The position numbers and the translations under genes were made by a program. From NCBI GenBank assembly GCA_029379385.1, contig CM055611.1, positions 12,842,062 to 12,906,061 of the forward strand: a stretch of DNA of 64,000 nucleotides. The letters are read 5' to 3'. Every line of letters starts with the position of its first letter. Position 1 is the stretch's first letter. The notes beneath the pieces were generated by a model that searched no databases, was not told the DNA's origin, and worked only from the letters and a program-made list of their open reading frames with translations. This stretch comes from Quillaja saponaria (Eukaryota; Streptophyta; Magnoliopsida; Fabales; Quillajaceae). Positions 1 through 10,979 of this stretch are shown one piece after another.

Positions 1-199
1 TTAGCACTGTGTTTTTTATCTCTGGCTCAAAATTGGAAAGGACTTATTTATCTGAGCTGGTGATTGGTCCGTACTTAAGAAATTTTCTTGCTTTTGTCTT
101 AAATGTTTTTTTTTCATTAGTGAACTCTTGCTTTCTTTTGATTTTTATAGATATAGGTCTAACTTTAAGCAAGAATCTGCCAAGTTGTGAGCCACTTTC

Positions 200-1424
200 A
201 GGCATAGATTTGAGGCTATGAGGGAGAAAGCTTCAAACTCGAAAGGCTTAAAAGGAAAAAAAGGTGAAGAGCAGCCACCTACCACAAAAGATAGTGAAGA
301 GAAGCTCGGCCCTTGCCTGCTCGCCTTTTGAGGGGTCCTCAATTCCTCGAGCTCCTGTGGACTTTCAAAATGGGGAAACGGTAAAGGACATCGTATCCCT
401 GAACACAATCCCTACAACAGAGCCAAGAGAATGCTCTCTTCTGCTCCCAAATTTACCCGTCTATCAAATAGGGCAAGAATTGAGCCCTTCATTAAGGAGC
501 CCTCTTGTCCTGATGACTTTTCCATTGCGAAGGTACCTACTCACATTTTCTTAGGCTCCCAGGAGGACGCCTACATCAGCGACATCCCGAGCGCTGCTTT
601 TGTTGTGGCTCGAGGGGCCACCATGCCAGCTGATGCCCCACTGATAGATGATCTTCCCTTGGAAAGTGCCTATATTACAAGGCTTTTTGAGGGCGTGCAA
701 GTATGGCTAGCTGTTCATACTTGTGATTCTTAGTGCTTTGTTTTTTATGTATATATGTGAATAATACTGACTTGCCTACCTGTAGTGCATACAATACAAA
801 GCGTTGCTTTACACAAGGCTAAAGAAAGCTCTAGTGGATGCGGAGTACTCCTCAAACAAACTGATCAGCACTCAATGCCTGGGGGCGAGGTCGAGAGTTG
901 GCTAAGATAGTGCTGAGATAAAAATGATGAGGTGGCTCACCTAAAAGAAAAGCTTGCACAATGCCAATTTCAGGAGACCGAAATGGACCGTATGAAGGAT
1001 GAGCTCACCCAAGCATTCCAGGCCCAAATAAAACAAGATAAAGAGATTGCCAAACTGAAGGCTGACTTGCTTGTGTCCAGGGAGGAGACCCCGGACGGCC
1101 GTAGAGAACTTTAAAAAGTGAGACAAGTGTTGCCAAATGATCTTTGATGATGGGAGTTGCTTATACGCCAATGGTTAGGTCGGCTGCCGGGTTTGGCTGA
1201 AGGAACATAACCCCTATCTGGACATATCCGAGGTAAAGTGGCAAAGCAAATAGTAGACATAGGAGGAGGCAAGGTTAGCGAAGGAGATCACAGAGGCTGA
1301 GGCTGCTGGAGAGGGCGAGGAATTTGAGGAAGAAGGCGAGAAGGCTGGTAGTGACCATGATGTGAGAGTTGAGGGTGACGAGGCAGCTCTAGATAGAGTC
1401 AACCAGGAAACTGGTGACCAATAG
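200..1424 (+). pseudogene. Antisense accessory ORF of the TAT element (putative gypsy-type 'transposase' family), decayed
   Basis: Coding-like pieces lie opposite to pol. One block (about 431-700) ends at a plausible splice donor, CAA|GTATGG. A likely acceptor (cctgtag) lies near 785, so an intron of about 90 bp is possible. A block at 932-1111 encodes a charged heptad-like helix (HLKEKLAQ...MKDELTQ), likely a coiled coil. An acidic Glu/Asp-rich tail ends at TAG 1422-1424. This order, a globular part then coiled coil then acidic tail, fits the plant 'putative gypsy type transposon' proteins (Pfam PF04195), which are carried antisense in TAT elements. The family name rests on architecture and position, not on a search. 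Several in-frame stops make it non-functional. Confidence 0.5.
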
Positions 1425-1799
1425 TTCTAATTTGACTTGTAATTTTGTGGCTCTAAAATTTTCATTAATTGAACGATCTTAATTTTTGCTTCAATAGTAA
1501 TTTTTATTATTTGAAACTGGCCATCAGTAGGTCTCGTTTGACTTGTACTTATTTCAATCATCAATAAGATTTTTGATTTAGTCTTAAGCATTGATTTACC
1601 AAAGTGCTTTTACTACTTTGTTTTCAATATGTGATAAATTTCATACCTAGCAATCTGAGGATCTGATTATGTACTTTGGAGAGGACCTTTCTTAGTCGCT
1701 AGATTCATTCTAGCTTCATTTTCCCACCTCACATAAGGTATATGGGTTCCACCAAGTCGAACGCGTCAAGAGTTTATACTTTTGAAGATTTATATAGTC

Positions 1800-2010
1800 G
1801 AGTGTGGACTGACGGAGTTAGACATTATAGCCAACCCTACCACACCCCTTATGCACTTCTTCTAGGCCATACTCCGATTCATCAAGCCACAAGCACTTCA
1901 GATACGGGAGGGTAAAAGGTCGCTTGTATAGCTGGTCCTACATTATGCAATACCTAGCAACTCTCCTTTTGACAATTTTGACTTCGGCTCCACCAGCAAG
2001 AAGTAGGCCT
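1800..2010 (-). pseudogene. RNase H-integrase linker and start of integrase, truncated
   Basis: Translated on the minus strand, this stretch gives residues such as DQLYKRPFTLPYLKCL and then LDESEYGLEEVHKG. This is the linker and the first residues of the zinc-binding integrase N-terminus in TAT-type gypsy elements (usual pattern GQLYKR...LKCL...EVHEG). One in-frame stop is present. Just beyond it the similarity ends: no HHCC remainder and no DDE core can be found before the antisense ORF at 1424. The integrase is therefore deleted here. Confidence 0.65.
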
Positions 2011-2283
2011 GATTGTAAATACTCTACCATCGGGGTCATCCAAGAAGGGCCCAATGCCTCTATTGCCAAGTTTTTTGACTCTTCATAGTTTGGTCTCTTC
2101 AAGGTCTGAGTCCAAACATTCTTGTCATTTTCCCCAGCCTTCGAGCCATGGAGTATGGATAACTCATCAGCTCATACGTTCAAACTCCTTGGTATGTGAT
2201 GTATTGATATCTTGGCAAAATGAGTACTTAGTTGTTTTACCTTTTCCAAATATTGAATCATTGAAAGTACTCTAGCTAGGAAG

Positions 2284-2574
2284 TCACCTGCTATTTGTTT
2301 GACCACAAGTTAAGAATCGCAAAATACTTTCAATTCTTCTACCCTTGCTACTTTGACCCGCTTCAAACCCAAAATCTACGTTATTGAAGGCTGAGAAGTC
2401 GAACCTAATAGCGCACTTGGTAACTTGCCCTTCTGGACATCTCAGGATCACTCCTGGCCCACTTCCATACCTTCCAGAAGACCTATCAACAAAGAGCAAC
2501 CAGTTCTCTTGCTCGGACAAATGTACATCTGGCATTAGATTGCCTACAATCTCAAGCGAGAAAGTACACTTCAT
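2284..2574 (-). pseudogene. Gypsy RNase H fragment
   Basis: The minus-strand reading frame contains WLLFVDRSSGRYGSGPGVIL followed by AIRFDFSAFNN. This matches the start of the gypsy RNase H fold (W.LFVDGSS...GSGAGVVL...AIRF.F.ATNNEAEYEAL). The acidic catalytic position after NN is altered (NNVDFGFEAG instead of NNEAEYEALLAG). RNase H removes RNA from the RNA:DNA hybrid during reverse transcription. This copy is damaged and continues directly into the integrase linker at lower coordinates. Confidence 0.75.
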
Positions 2575-3352
2575 AAAAAAATCTGCTAATGCTTAGGCCT
2601 TAATAAAAGCTCTAGGGCTGTACTTTATGTAAAATTCTCATAGCTCAACGGACCACTGTACAGTTCTTCCTTGAGGTGCTAGGCTTGTGAAGGACCTTTT
2701 TTAATGGCTAGTATGTTCTAATCTTCACAATGTAGGCCTGAAAATATGGCCAAAGCTTACGAGCCGAACTAATTAAAGCCAGGGTGACCTTTTTAATGTG
2801 AGGGTATCTAATCCCTGCACCCTGGAGCACCCTACTAGAATAATATACTGGCTACTGCTGCCGACCATCTTCCCTGATTAACATTGAGCTGACTGTCACA
2901 GAAGAGGTACCGAGGTAAAGAATCAACACTGGCCCTCTTAAGGCTTGCCCAACATTGGAACTAAGGCCAAAATTTCCTTCAATTATTGGAATGCTTCCTC
3001 GTACCCCTCCGTCTATAAAAAGGCCTTCTTCAAAGTTTGGAAGAAAAGGAAACACTTGTTCCCAAATTTAGACCTCAGGTTTTGCATGTTCAGGATTTCT
3101 ATAATTTTGGAAGAATTAGCCTCTATACCCCTCACCGTTACCATGAAACCAAAACACTTGCTCTCTGAAACACTAAAGGTACACTTCATAGGGTTACCTT
3201 CAGCTTGTTGTAGTTTATTGTGAAGAAGGTCTCATGTAAGTCCTGAATATGTCTTACCGAGATGGAGCTCTTTATCAGCATATCATTCACATATACTTCC
3301 ATGTTGTGACTTATTTGGTATTTGAATATTTTGTTCACCAAACGATGGTAGG

Positions 3353-3790
3353 TCACCCCCGTGTTTTGAGGCAGAAAGGCATTATCTTGAAACTGTATGT
3401 ACCTATTTCAATGACAAATGAGGTCTTCTCCTGGTCTTCCTTGGCCAATTTTATTTGATTGTAGCCGGCGTAAGCGTCCATGAAACTTAATAGCTCATTA
3501 CCAGAAGAGCTCTCGACCAGGCTATTAATATAGGGGCAAGCCTTATTTAGGTCAGTGAAGTCTAAGCACATCCTCCACTTGTCATTCTACTTTCTAACCA
3601 TGACCATATTAGCCAACCAATCCAGGTAGTAGACTTCCTTGATAAAACTTGCTTTTAACAACTTAGAGACCTCTTCCTGTATGGCCTTTTGCCCATCTAC
3701 AATGAAGTTTCTCTTTTTTTGCCTTATCAACCTGGAGCTTGGGTCTTTGTTCAACTTGTGAAGTATAATGGAGGGATATATTCCGAGCAT
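3353..3790 (-). pseudogene. Gypsy reverse transcriptase, N-terminal half, broken
   Basis: Two minus-strand open segments meet near 3580. The first (3587-3790) carries HKLNKDPSSRLIRQKKR and EEVSKLLKASFIKEV, the finger region of TAT reverse transcriptases. The second (3353-3571) carries MCLDFTDLNKACP, LLSFMDAYAGYNQI and TSFVIEIGTYSFKIMPFCLK. FMDAYAGYNQ holds the first catalytic aspartate. A stop or frameshift separates the halves. Polymerase sequence continues towards 2600 in degraded form, but I could not read a clean YLDD/FIDD box. Confidence 0.85.
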
Positions 3791-4087
3791 ATCATTGGTT
3801 GATTAAGCGAAGGCCAAAGTGTTTTCTTTGAGGACCGTTATTAAGGCCCCTCATACCTCTTCCTACATTTTTGTTCCTACCAACACCGTTCTCTCCAAGT
3901 TGCCTTCGAAAGGCTGACTGGGGCAAAACTTTCCTACTGACTCTATTCTTTTTTGTATGTCCATCTTCTTTCCCAGCCCAGCATCATTTATATCATCCGT
4001 TTACAATACCTTAGTCGTCCTATTGTGCAAGCTAGCAAAGTAACACTACCTTGCTACCTTCTGGTTTCCTCTTAAAGTACTTACCCT

Positions 4088-4468
4088 TCAGGAGGTTAGA
4101 AATTTTAAACAAATATGCCAAGAGGAAGGTATAGCCCTGATGGAGTTCAAAAAGGGGCGTCCCAATATAACAATGTAAGCGAAGGATATCTTTACCACAC
4201 AGAACTGCACCATAACTGTCTTGTTGAGATCTATGTCTTTCAAAATGATTGGCAACTTGACAAACCCTTCCAATTCTATTAACTCTCCATTAAGCATGAC
4301 CAAGGAGCCGTCAAAAGGTTTAAGGGTCTCCCTTGGGATTCCCATTTGCTCAAAACATTTGGAGTACATGATATTGGTAGAGCTTCCATTGTCAATCAGG
4401 ACCCTCTGCACTTGATAGTTGGCGATCTTGATGGACTCTATCAGGGCATCATTGTGCAGAGTTTCCAC
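4088..4468 (-). pseudogene. Gypsy aspartic protease domain (TAT type)
   Basis: This is a 126-residue open segment on the minus strand. At about residues 24-35 it has VLIDNGSSTNIMY, which matches the DNGSS(A)D active-site box typical of TAT proteases, with the residue after S-S changed. It then has PLIFDGSL-like and LPIILKD motifs and the ILGRPFLNSIRAIPS flap/C-terminal motif of retropepsins. In a live element the protease cuts the gag-pol polyprotein. It is flanked by gag upstream (4472-5890) and reverse transcriptase downstream, as expected. It is the longest unbroken piece of this element. Confidence 0.85.
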
Positions 4469-4471
4469 CCC

Positions 4472-5890
4472 CTAAAGGTCCTCATTTGAAAAGGTTATGG
4501 CACCCGGTAGGCCTCCTTCCCATAATCTCTTAGGAAGTTCCTTGACCAAGAATGACCTCCTTGAGTACTGTTTCCTCTCAGTGGTCATTCTCGTTGTTGG
4601 CAAGAACCCACCCACAATAGTTTGTATTACCCCAACAACCTTATCTCTCTCATTTAGCAACCTAGGTGGCATTTCTCTATCAATTGAGGGCTTCTCGAAG
4701 CGGCGACTCTAGTGGTGTGCCTTTCTTGCTCCTTCTTTCTATACAAACTCTGTCAGACAACCTTTCCTAATCAATTTCTTTATCTCCTCCTGCAGTATCC
4801 AACAATCCTCGATGTCATGTCCTGGACTCTTGTGGAATAAACAAAACTTTCAAAAAATCAGTATGTTTGCTCAACAACTTACAAGTATAGGGGAACTTTA
4901 GAATGCCTTTAGACTGATGGCCAAAAGCATTACAGTTCAAGTTTTGTTAAGCTGCTTATAATTTTCAAATCTTTTACAATGAGGCATGCGTTCTCTTCTT
5001 TCCTTTCTAGATTTCTCCTTGCCTCAATGACCACCTTGCATATCTCTATAGTTAGGAGAATGTTACCTCTATGGGGGGGAAAATTTTACTAGCTTTTTCT
5101 GCAATTAAATATTCCTCAACTCGTCTCAAGAGCTCGTTTAACATCTTCAGTGTTCTCCTGCTCAAGCTGTTCCTAAATTCAGATTTTTTTTAACCTAGCC
5201 TTCACAGCAATTATCATGACCTGAGGATTCACATCCTCCACTTCTAAGGCGGTCGAGTTGAAATGCCTCATAAACTCTTTAAGAGAGTCTTCTTCATTAT
5301 GACAAAGAGACAACAGATAAGTGGCATCCTTCTTTTGATTTTTATTGGTCATAAAATGATGTTTAAACTGAGAGACTAGCTGCCCGAATAAACGGATGGA
5401 ATCCTGCTTGAGTTGAGTGAACCACTATCTCGCATTCCCCCTCAGAGTAGACCCAAATGCTCGACATGTCACCTGGTCGGGAGCTCCATATAGCATCATC
5501 AATGACTAGAATCCAATTACGAAATCATCGAGATTGGACTATCTGTGGTACTGCTTCAAGGCTAGGATTTTAACCCTGGTGGGATTGGACAATCTGCCAT
5601 ATCTTGGTAAAAAGGGTGGCGAGCTTCGGTGTGCTCAATCTGATCTTTGAGCCCCAGCTCTCCTATTAGTTCGGTCCTATGTTCACTTTCTGAACTATTT
5701 CCCAAATCTTCAAATGAGATTTTCTGCCAAGTGATGGGGGACGACCTAGAGGCTTTGGTCTCTGAAAACTCTCCCAATGTAGCCATGAGCTCTGCATACT
5801 GTCTCTACGTAACCAGTAGTGTCGGGATCTATGGAAGTAGGGATCGATGTGGCCTCTACCCCCTTTCCCGTTCTAGCTCTGTGTTGGTCT
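4472..5890 (-). pseudogene. Gypsy gag region, decayed
   Basis: The minus strand at 5562-5786 encodes the end of a TAT-like gag N-terminus, ARHPFYQDMADCPIPPGLK (family pattern: HPFT..I...PLP..wK). Degraded capsid sequence follows towards 4700, with fragments resembling the retrotransposon gag domain. Open segments are short, and stops occur every few dozen codons. Gag normally forms the virus-like particle. I did not find an intact zinc knuckle. The assignment rests on the N-terminal motif and on position between the PBS and the protease. Confidence 0.65.
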
Positions 5891-5948
5891 TGTGTTTCTT
5901 CATTACTATTTACCATAGTGGTGGTGGGTAGGTAAACTAATCAAATAG

Positions 5949-5968
5949 TTTCCTATGGACGGCACCAA
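5949..5968 (-). promoter_or_regulatory. Primer-binding site of the TAT element
   Basis: On the minus strand, TTGGTGCCGTCCATAGGAA directly follows the LTR end. It resembles the TTGGCGCCGTCTGTGGGAA-type site found in many plant TAT elements, with C to T and G to A changes. A tRNA 3' end would prime minus-strand DNA synthesis here. Confidence 0.65.
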
Positions 5969-6364
5969 TGTTAGTGTCTAATTTATCTTGTCTGTCTTCC
6001 TCCTTTGTGGTCCTGGGACGACCTGGCGATCTGGAAGTCTTCAGGAAGAACATGCAAATAATGGACGGGAGCAGGGTCCTAGGGTGACCTCCCCAGGTGC
6101 TCTGATGATCAAGTTAGGTAAAGCGAGCAGTGAAACAGAGAGAGACTTTAAGGCCTAATTCTCTAAGTGTGTGAAATTTGCCTCTTTTCTGAGGCTAAAC
6201 ATATTTATAGTAGAGGAGGATACTTGTAATGGAGCTACTTGAAGTCATTGGATGACTACCACGTGACACGCTCACATTTGATGTTAATATATTATATTAA
6301 CATAAATATTATTAAGAGTAAATAAAACAAAAAAAAAAAAAATTCAATATTATCCGTGACAACA
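5969..6364 (-). repeat. 5' LTR of the TAT element
   Basis: On the plus strand it begins TGTTAGTGTC next to the PBS and ends GTGACAACA, giving imperfect terminal inverted ends and about 396 bp. Read on the minus strand, a TATA-like box (ctataaata, near 6202-6211) fits a U3 promoter. The right boundary is inferred from the inverted ends only, because the partner LTR lies outside the window. Confidence 0.65.
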
Positions 6365-6378
6365 TAGTCACATATAAA

Positions 6379-7150
6379 TATTCTTTATCGCTTTATTCAC
6401 ATAATCTGATGTTCCTTGGCCCTTGCTTTTTTTCCTTTCTATAATTATTGTTTTTGTCGGTACAACTTTCTTTTTGTTGGTTAAATTTATTGGTTTAATT
6501 AAGAATCGTGTAAAATGAATGCACAAGAGACATGAAGTTGGTGTCTCTGTGACTGTTGGAGGAAAAGTAATAACAAATGGTCACCTCAAGGTTTGGCCAA
6601 TTTTTCTTTAGATTGAATTATTAAGTTTGATTACATTTGCTATAAAAAAAATGTTGATAAAGTGATTTGTTAGCTAGCTATGCTCACAATCTTAACTAGG
6701 TATTACTTATTTCTTAGACCAAGGATTATTAATTTGGTTTATATAATAATTTTTAATGAAATATTCACCAAAATCAATTCTTTATCGCTTTATTCACATA
6801 ATCTGATGTTCCTTGGCCCTTGCTTCTTTTGCTTTCTATAATTATTGTTTTTGTCGGTACAACTTTCTTTTTGTTGGTTAAATTTATTGGTTAAATTAAG
6901 AATCGTGTAAAATGAATGCACAAGAGACATGAAGTTGGTGTCTCTGTGACTGTTGGAGGAAAAGTAATAACAAATGGTCACCTCAAGGTTTGGCCAATTT
7001 TTCTTTAGATTGAATTATTAAGTTTGATTACATTTGCTATAAAAAAAATGTTGATAAAGTGATTTGTTAGCTAGCCATGCTCACAATCTTAACTAGGTAT
7101 TACGTATTTCTTAGACCAGGATTATTAATTTGGCTTATATAATAATTTTT
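6379..7150. repeat. Near-tandem direct duplication, two units of about 375 bp (period 397 bp)
   Basis: Unit 1 (about 6379-6756) and unit 2 (about 6776-7150) both start attctttatcgctttatt and end tatataataattttt. I count about seven differences by eye, so identity is near 98%. A spacer of about 20 bp lies between them. No gene is visible; the antisense 63-codon frame in unit 2 is not protein-like. Tandem duplication is the simplest explanation. Confidence 0.9.
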
Positions 7151-8466
7151 GCCTTTTGTATTTTTTATCCTCGAATAATCCTTTCTTATTCAGTCTTTAT
7201 ATATTTTCTTATTAAATTACTAGCCACATGTGTTACATGCTAAATGAATTGTTTTTAAAATATAAAGTGATTATTTTAAGTTATTTTAGTTTTATTTAAA
7301 AGAATAAATAAGTTAGTATATGAATGAGAGTGATGTGAATAATTATTAAGAAATTAAAATTTTTTATTTATTTTTTATTTTTTAATTAATAAAAAATGTA
7401 CAATTCATTTATATTATAAAATTGGAGATCAGACGGGTATAATTATTAGTTTTTGGTGGGATTCACCTATAACTAATTTTGAAATTATTCATATATAGTC
7501 TTTCAATTCAAAATTAAAACTTGACAATTTTTTTATTTATTTTTGATAATATCATATAGAATAATAATAGTATAAGATTATATAATTGACTCTTATATAA
7601 TATTTAATAATAACAAGATAATATAGATTTATATTATTGATTTATTATATTAATAACTACAGTAAAACAAAAAAATTTTTTGGTAAGTCTGAAATCATAA
7701 AAATACTTGTAAATCATCCAACCACTTCTTATCTTTTTAGTTTCTTCACGTGAACCATGCAAAGAATATAAAAAGCATATTAGTAAAATTGTGAAAGTGC
7801 TAAAGTCGGGTAACGTAATTTAAGAGTCTCAAAATAAAGTTGGTGTCTGAGTTGGAGGAAGAGTAATAAAAAAATCGAGACTAAAACTTGAAATTTGAAA
7901 TTAAAATTGGCCTCCTATAGGCCCCTCCTAAGCTGTGACGTGTGGAAGTCATAGATGACTCCTCATCGTATGATAAAAATTTATTAAGGCAATACAGTAA
8001 GTGCGAGATTATATAAATGATGAAATGACATTTCAGACCTTCCTCGAGTTTGAATCTACCGAATTTTTAGTCTGCACTTATTGTTAAATTTATTTGAGAG
8101 AATATATTATACTGAGTAGATGAGCTGATAATATAATACGTGGATAAAATTTACTAGAGAGAAGATATTTATGATAATTAGAACAAATTACACTCTTCTC
8201 TCTTAAAGTTTGAAGAAATAATATTAAGATCTAAAGTTTAGAAAAATTGACACTCTACACTCTTGGATAGATAAAAAAATTATTAATATTATAAAATAAT
8301 TTGAGTAAAATACTAAAAAGTCATGATTGTATAAACAAAAGACCAAAATGTCTTTACTCTTTTTCTTTTTCAAATGAGTCAGAATATATTTTTACCATCC
8401 TTTATTTTTAAATTTATTTTCTCAATAGCAACCTCAATTTTTTATTATTAATAAAATAAAAAGAAA

Positions 8467-8508
<42 letters not shown>

Positions 8509-9170
8509 GTTACATTGAATTTAAATATTAAATAAAATATGGTTATATTTTTTATGATATGAACTTTAAAAGTTTTTAAATCTATTTCAATTTAAAAGAC
8601 AAATTCAAACATTTTAAAGAAAATAATGTATATATATATATATATATTTGTTTTATAAGTCTTTATTCTTTTAGTAATTAATGTATCCTAAATTTATTTA
8701 TTTTTTAATGTGTTAAAGTGGTGAAAATATGTTTTTATTTAAAATCTATTTATTTGAAGAGAAAGTACTAAAATTCATACTTCTATATGTCATAAAGTTA
8801 TGGCATGGGTTTGTTTAGAATATCACTAATAATTTTACTTTTTTTGTTAAACATTCTTTTTATTAGAGATAATGTAGTACAAATAAAAAAAAATTTGACA
8901 AAGGATGGTATAAAAAATTTAAGTATTATGACTCATTTGAAAAGTGCAAAAGTAAAATTAAAACTTTTTGATACTTTGGAGATATAAACATGATTTTTTA
9001 GTATTTTATCTAATTTATTTTGTAATACTGTTAACTTTTTAATCCAGTCATGAGAGGGAGTGTCGATTTCCCTAAACTTTGTATCTTAGTATTATTCTAC
9101 CAAATCTTAAGAGAGGGGAGTGTAATTTACTCTAATAATGAATTCAACTTTTAGCTAACATTATAACTCT
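7151..9170. other. AT-rich intergenic region with TA microsatellites
   Basis: I see no protein-like frame or element ends. Simple (TA)n tracts lie at about 8470-8505 and 8628-8647. The open frame at 8805-8984 is low-complexity and unlike any family I know. This region is the distal upstream flank of the BAHD gene. Confidence 0.7.
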
Positions 9171-9177
9171 TCAGTGT

Positions 9178-9190
9178 CTATATATATTGA
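9178..9190 (+). promoter_or_regulatory. Probable TATA box of the BAHD gene
   Basis: The sequence ctatatatattga lies about 80-90 bp before the start codon. It is followed by a pyrimidine-rich leader (ttcttcccctctct near 9220-9235), as is common in plant core promoters and 5' leaders. The transcription start itself is inferred, not seen. Confidence 0.55.
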
Positions 9191-9267
9191 CTTACATATT
9201 ATCAACAAGTACAACATCCGTTTCTTCCCCTCTCTAGCTAGCTACTAAACAACTTTAAGTAGAGAAG

Positions 9268-10626
9268 ATGAAGCTTCAAGTTGAATTACTTTCCAAAGAA
9301 TTCATGAAACCTTCTTCTCCAACCCCTAAAACCCTTCGCCATTATCAACTCTCTTTCCTGGACCAAATTGCTCCTCATCACTACAATCCTATGGTCTACT
9401 TCTTTGCTCCAAAATTGGACTCCACCGAAATCTCAACCCAACTTAAGGAATCCTTATCCAACATCTTAACTCATTACTATCCATTTGCCGGACGAATCCG
9501 AGATGATAAATTCATAGACTGCAATGACGAGGGCATCCCTTATGTGGAAACAAGAGTCAATATCAAACTAAATGATTTTCTTGATGATCCTGCACCTGGA
9601 GAACTCAACAAGTTGCTTCCTTTCAAACTACGTGATGCTGCTGAATCAAATATAACCCTTGGAGTCCAACTTAATGTTTTTGGTTGTGGCGGAATTGCCA
9701 TTGGTGTTTGCACTTCCCACAAGATTGCAGATGCATTGTCACTTACGGTTTTTCTAAGTAGTTGGGCGGCTATGTCCCGTGGAGAAGTAGACTTTGGGAG
9801 ACCAAACTTTGTCTCTGCTACATTGTTTCCACCAAAGACCAACACATGTGGGTATGATCCCGACACGTATATCACAAAGAGTGATACCATAACAAAGAGG
9901 TTTGTATTCTGTGCATCTGCCACAGAAACTCTTAAGGCAAAATATGTTGATAATATACAAAGATTAACAAGTTTGGAGAATAAATTCAAACGCCCTTCAC
10001 GGGTTGAGGCCTTAACAGCTTTCATATGGGGTCGGTTTTTGGCTGCCATTCATGGAGATGGACTCCAAGCTGCTGGTACTAATAATTTGTATGCATTAAT
10101 TCACAATGTCAACCTGCGTCCGAAGATCGATCCACCACAGCCTGAATATTCGTTTGGAAACTTTTCTGCTGTAGTTGCCCAAACAGTCACTGTGCCACCC
10201 TCATTTAGTACTACTGGATCACAAGTTGAGTACAATGCATTGGCCTCGAGGCAGTTAATGGAGAAATTAAAGAGAATTGACAAGAATTATATAAACAAAA
10301 TTCGAGAGGGTGGTGAGGAATACATGATCCCTCTTAAGGAGGCTTCTGATTTAAGTTCCATGACAGAAAGGGTTCAGCTTGAATTCACTAGTTTGTGCAA
10401 GTTTCCTTTGTATGATACTGATTTTGGTTGGGGGAAGCCTATATGGGTAGGAATGGCTGCTTGTGCCTTCGAAAATTTCATTATTCTTTTGGACAACAAA
10501 CTGGGTGATGGCATAGAAGCATACATTGCTTTGAAAACTGCCGACATGTTTAAACTTGAACAAGACAAGGAATTCCTCGCATATGTTTCTCCCACTGGAT
10601 CAAAGTTGCTGAAAGCTTGCCTTTAG
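9268..10626 (+). CDS. BAHD acyltransferase, vinorine-synthase-like
   Basis: A single uninterrupted exon encodes 452 residues, the usual length for the family. BAHD enzymes are cytosolic and transfer an acyl group from acyl-CoA to an alcohol or amine of a specialised metabolite. The catalytic motif HxxxD is HKIAD (His151, Asp155), in TSHKIADALS. The structural motif DFGWGKP is intact at residues 385-391. The N-terminus (KPSSPTPKTLRHYQLSFLDQ) and the TLFPP motif resemble the vinorine synthase/salutaridinol acetyltransferase/deacetylvindoline acetyltransferase group, many of which use acetyl-CoA. The start is the first in-frame ATG after a TATA box and short leader. The substrate cannot be told from sequence. 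A copia element sits about 350 bp downstream without touching the gene. Confidence 0.95.
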   Translation: MKLQVELLSKEFMKPSSPTPKTLRHYQLSFLDQIAPHHYNPMVYFFAPKLDSTEISTQLKESLSNILTHYYPFAGRIRDDKFIDCNDEGIPYVETRVNIKLNDFLDDPAPGELNKLLPFKLRDAAESNITLGVQLNVFGCGGIAIGVCTSHKIADALSLTVFLSSWAAMSRGEVDFGRPNFVSATLFPPKTNTCGYDPDTYITKSDTITKRFVFCASATETLKAKYVDNIQRLTSLENKFKRPSRVEALTAFIWGRFLAAIHGDGLQAAGTNNLYALIHNVNLRPKIDPPQPEYSFGNFSAVVAQTVTVPPSFSTTGSQVEYNALASRQLMEKLKRIDKNYINKIREGGEEYMIPLKEASDLSSMTERVQLEFTSLCKFPLYDTDFGWGKPIWVGMAACAFENFIILLDNKLGDGIEAYIALKTADMFKLEQDKEFLAYVSPTGSKLLKACL

Positions 10627-10668
10627 AACAAGGGGTCCTGGCCAAGTAGGCAGACCGACTGAAGCTTT

Positions 10669-10674
10669 AATAAA
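10669..10674 (+). terminator. Poly(A) signal of the BAHD gene
   Basis: AATAAA lies 43 bp after the stop codon, followed by a T-rich stretch (tttttttgttttttgttttg) suitable for plant 3' end formation. A second candidate (aataaaa) lies near 10804. Confidence 0.5.
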
Positions 10675-10974
10675 TTGTATTTCTATGCTTTCAATTTTTT
10701 TGTTTTTTGTTTTGTTATTGTGATACCAAGGGGCTTCGTACGAGGTCCAAGGACTCGTATGCTTGAGCTATATGTTGTTTGGAATGTACCTTCATTCACC
10801 TAAAATAAAAGTTCTTATATCACGTGGCAAAATTAATTAGACTAATGTCGCAGGAGTTTTAATTTCATGAACACTTCCTTCCCTTTTGCTGCTGGCAGAA
10901 GTTAGTAGTGTTAGTATTCTTAATATTTTGGTGTCAATAATAATATTAAAAGCCCTTGTTTTATTCCTAACCCA
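10675..10974. other. 3' flank of the BAHD gene up to the copia insertion
   Basis: This is T-rich sequence with no coding frame or repeat that I can recognise. It ends in TCTCA (10975-10979), the target-site duplication of the copia element. Confidence 0.7.
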
Positions 10975-10979
10975 TCTCA

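Larger units (their letters stand above)
1..6364 (-). mobile_element. Decayed Ty3/gypsy retrotransposon, TAT lineage, partial
   Basis: Read on the minus strand, the element runs LTR (5969-6364), primer-binding site (about 5950-5968), gag (about 4700-5890), protease, reverse transcriptase, RNase H and the start of integrase. A plus-strand accessory ORF then lies at about 200-1424. An antisense ORF between pol and the 3' LTR is a known trait of some TAT elements such as Retand and Grande. The PBS resembles the TGGCGCCGTC-type site common in that lineage, with a C to T change. Every domain carries stops or frameshifts, and the integrase core is missing. The second LTR is not in the window, so total length and TSD cannot be given. 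Confidence 0.8.

Noticed and set aside
6379..7150. Reading the 375-bp repeats as LTRs of a small element
   Set aside because: Only about 20 bp separate the copies, the ends are not TG...CA, and no PBS or polypurine tract is present.
8805..8987. Possible small protein gene
   Set aside because: Its composition follows the AT-rich background; there is no motif and no sign of a promoter or splice structure.
9540..10049. Minus-strand frame of 169 codons inside the BAHD gene
   Set aside because: It is a mirror of the strong plus-strand coding sequence, has no family motif, and the plus-strand protein has all BAHD motifs.
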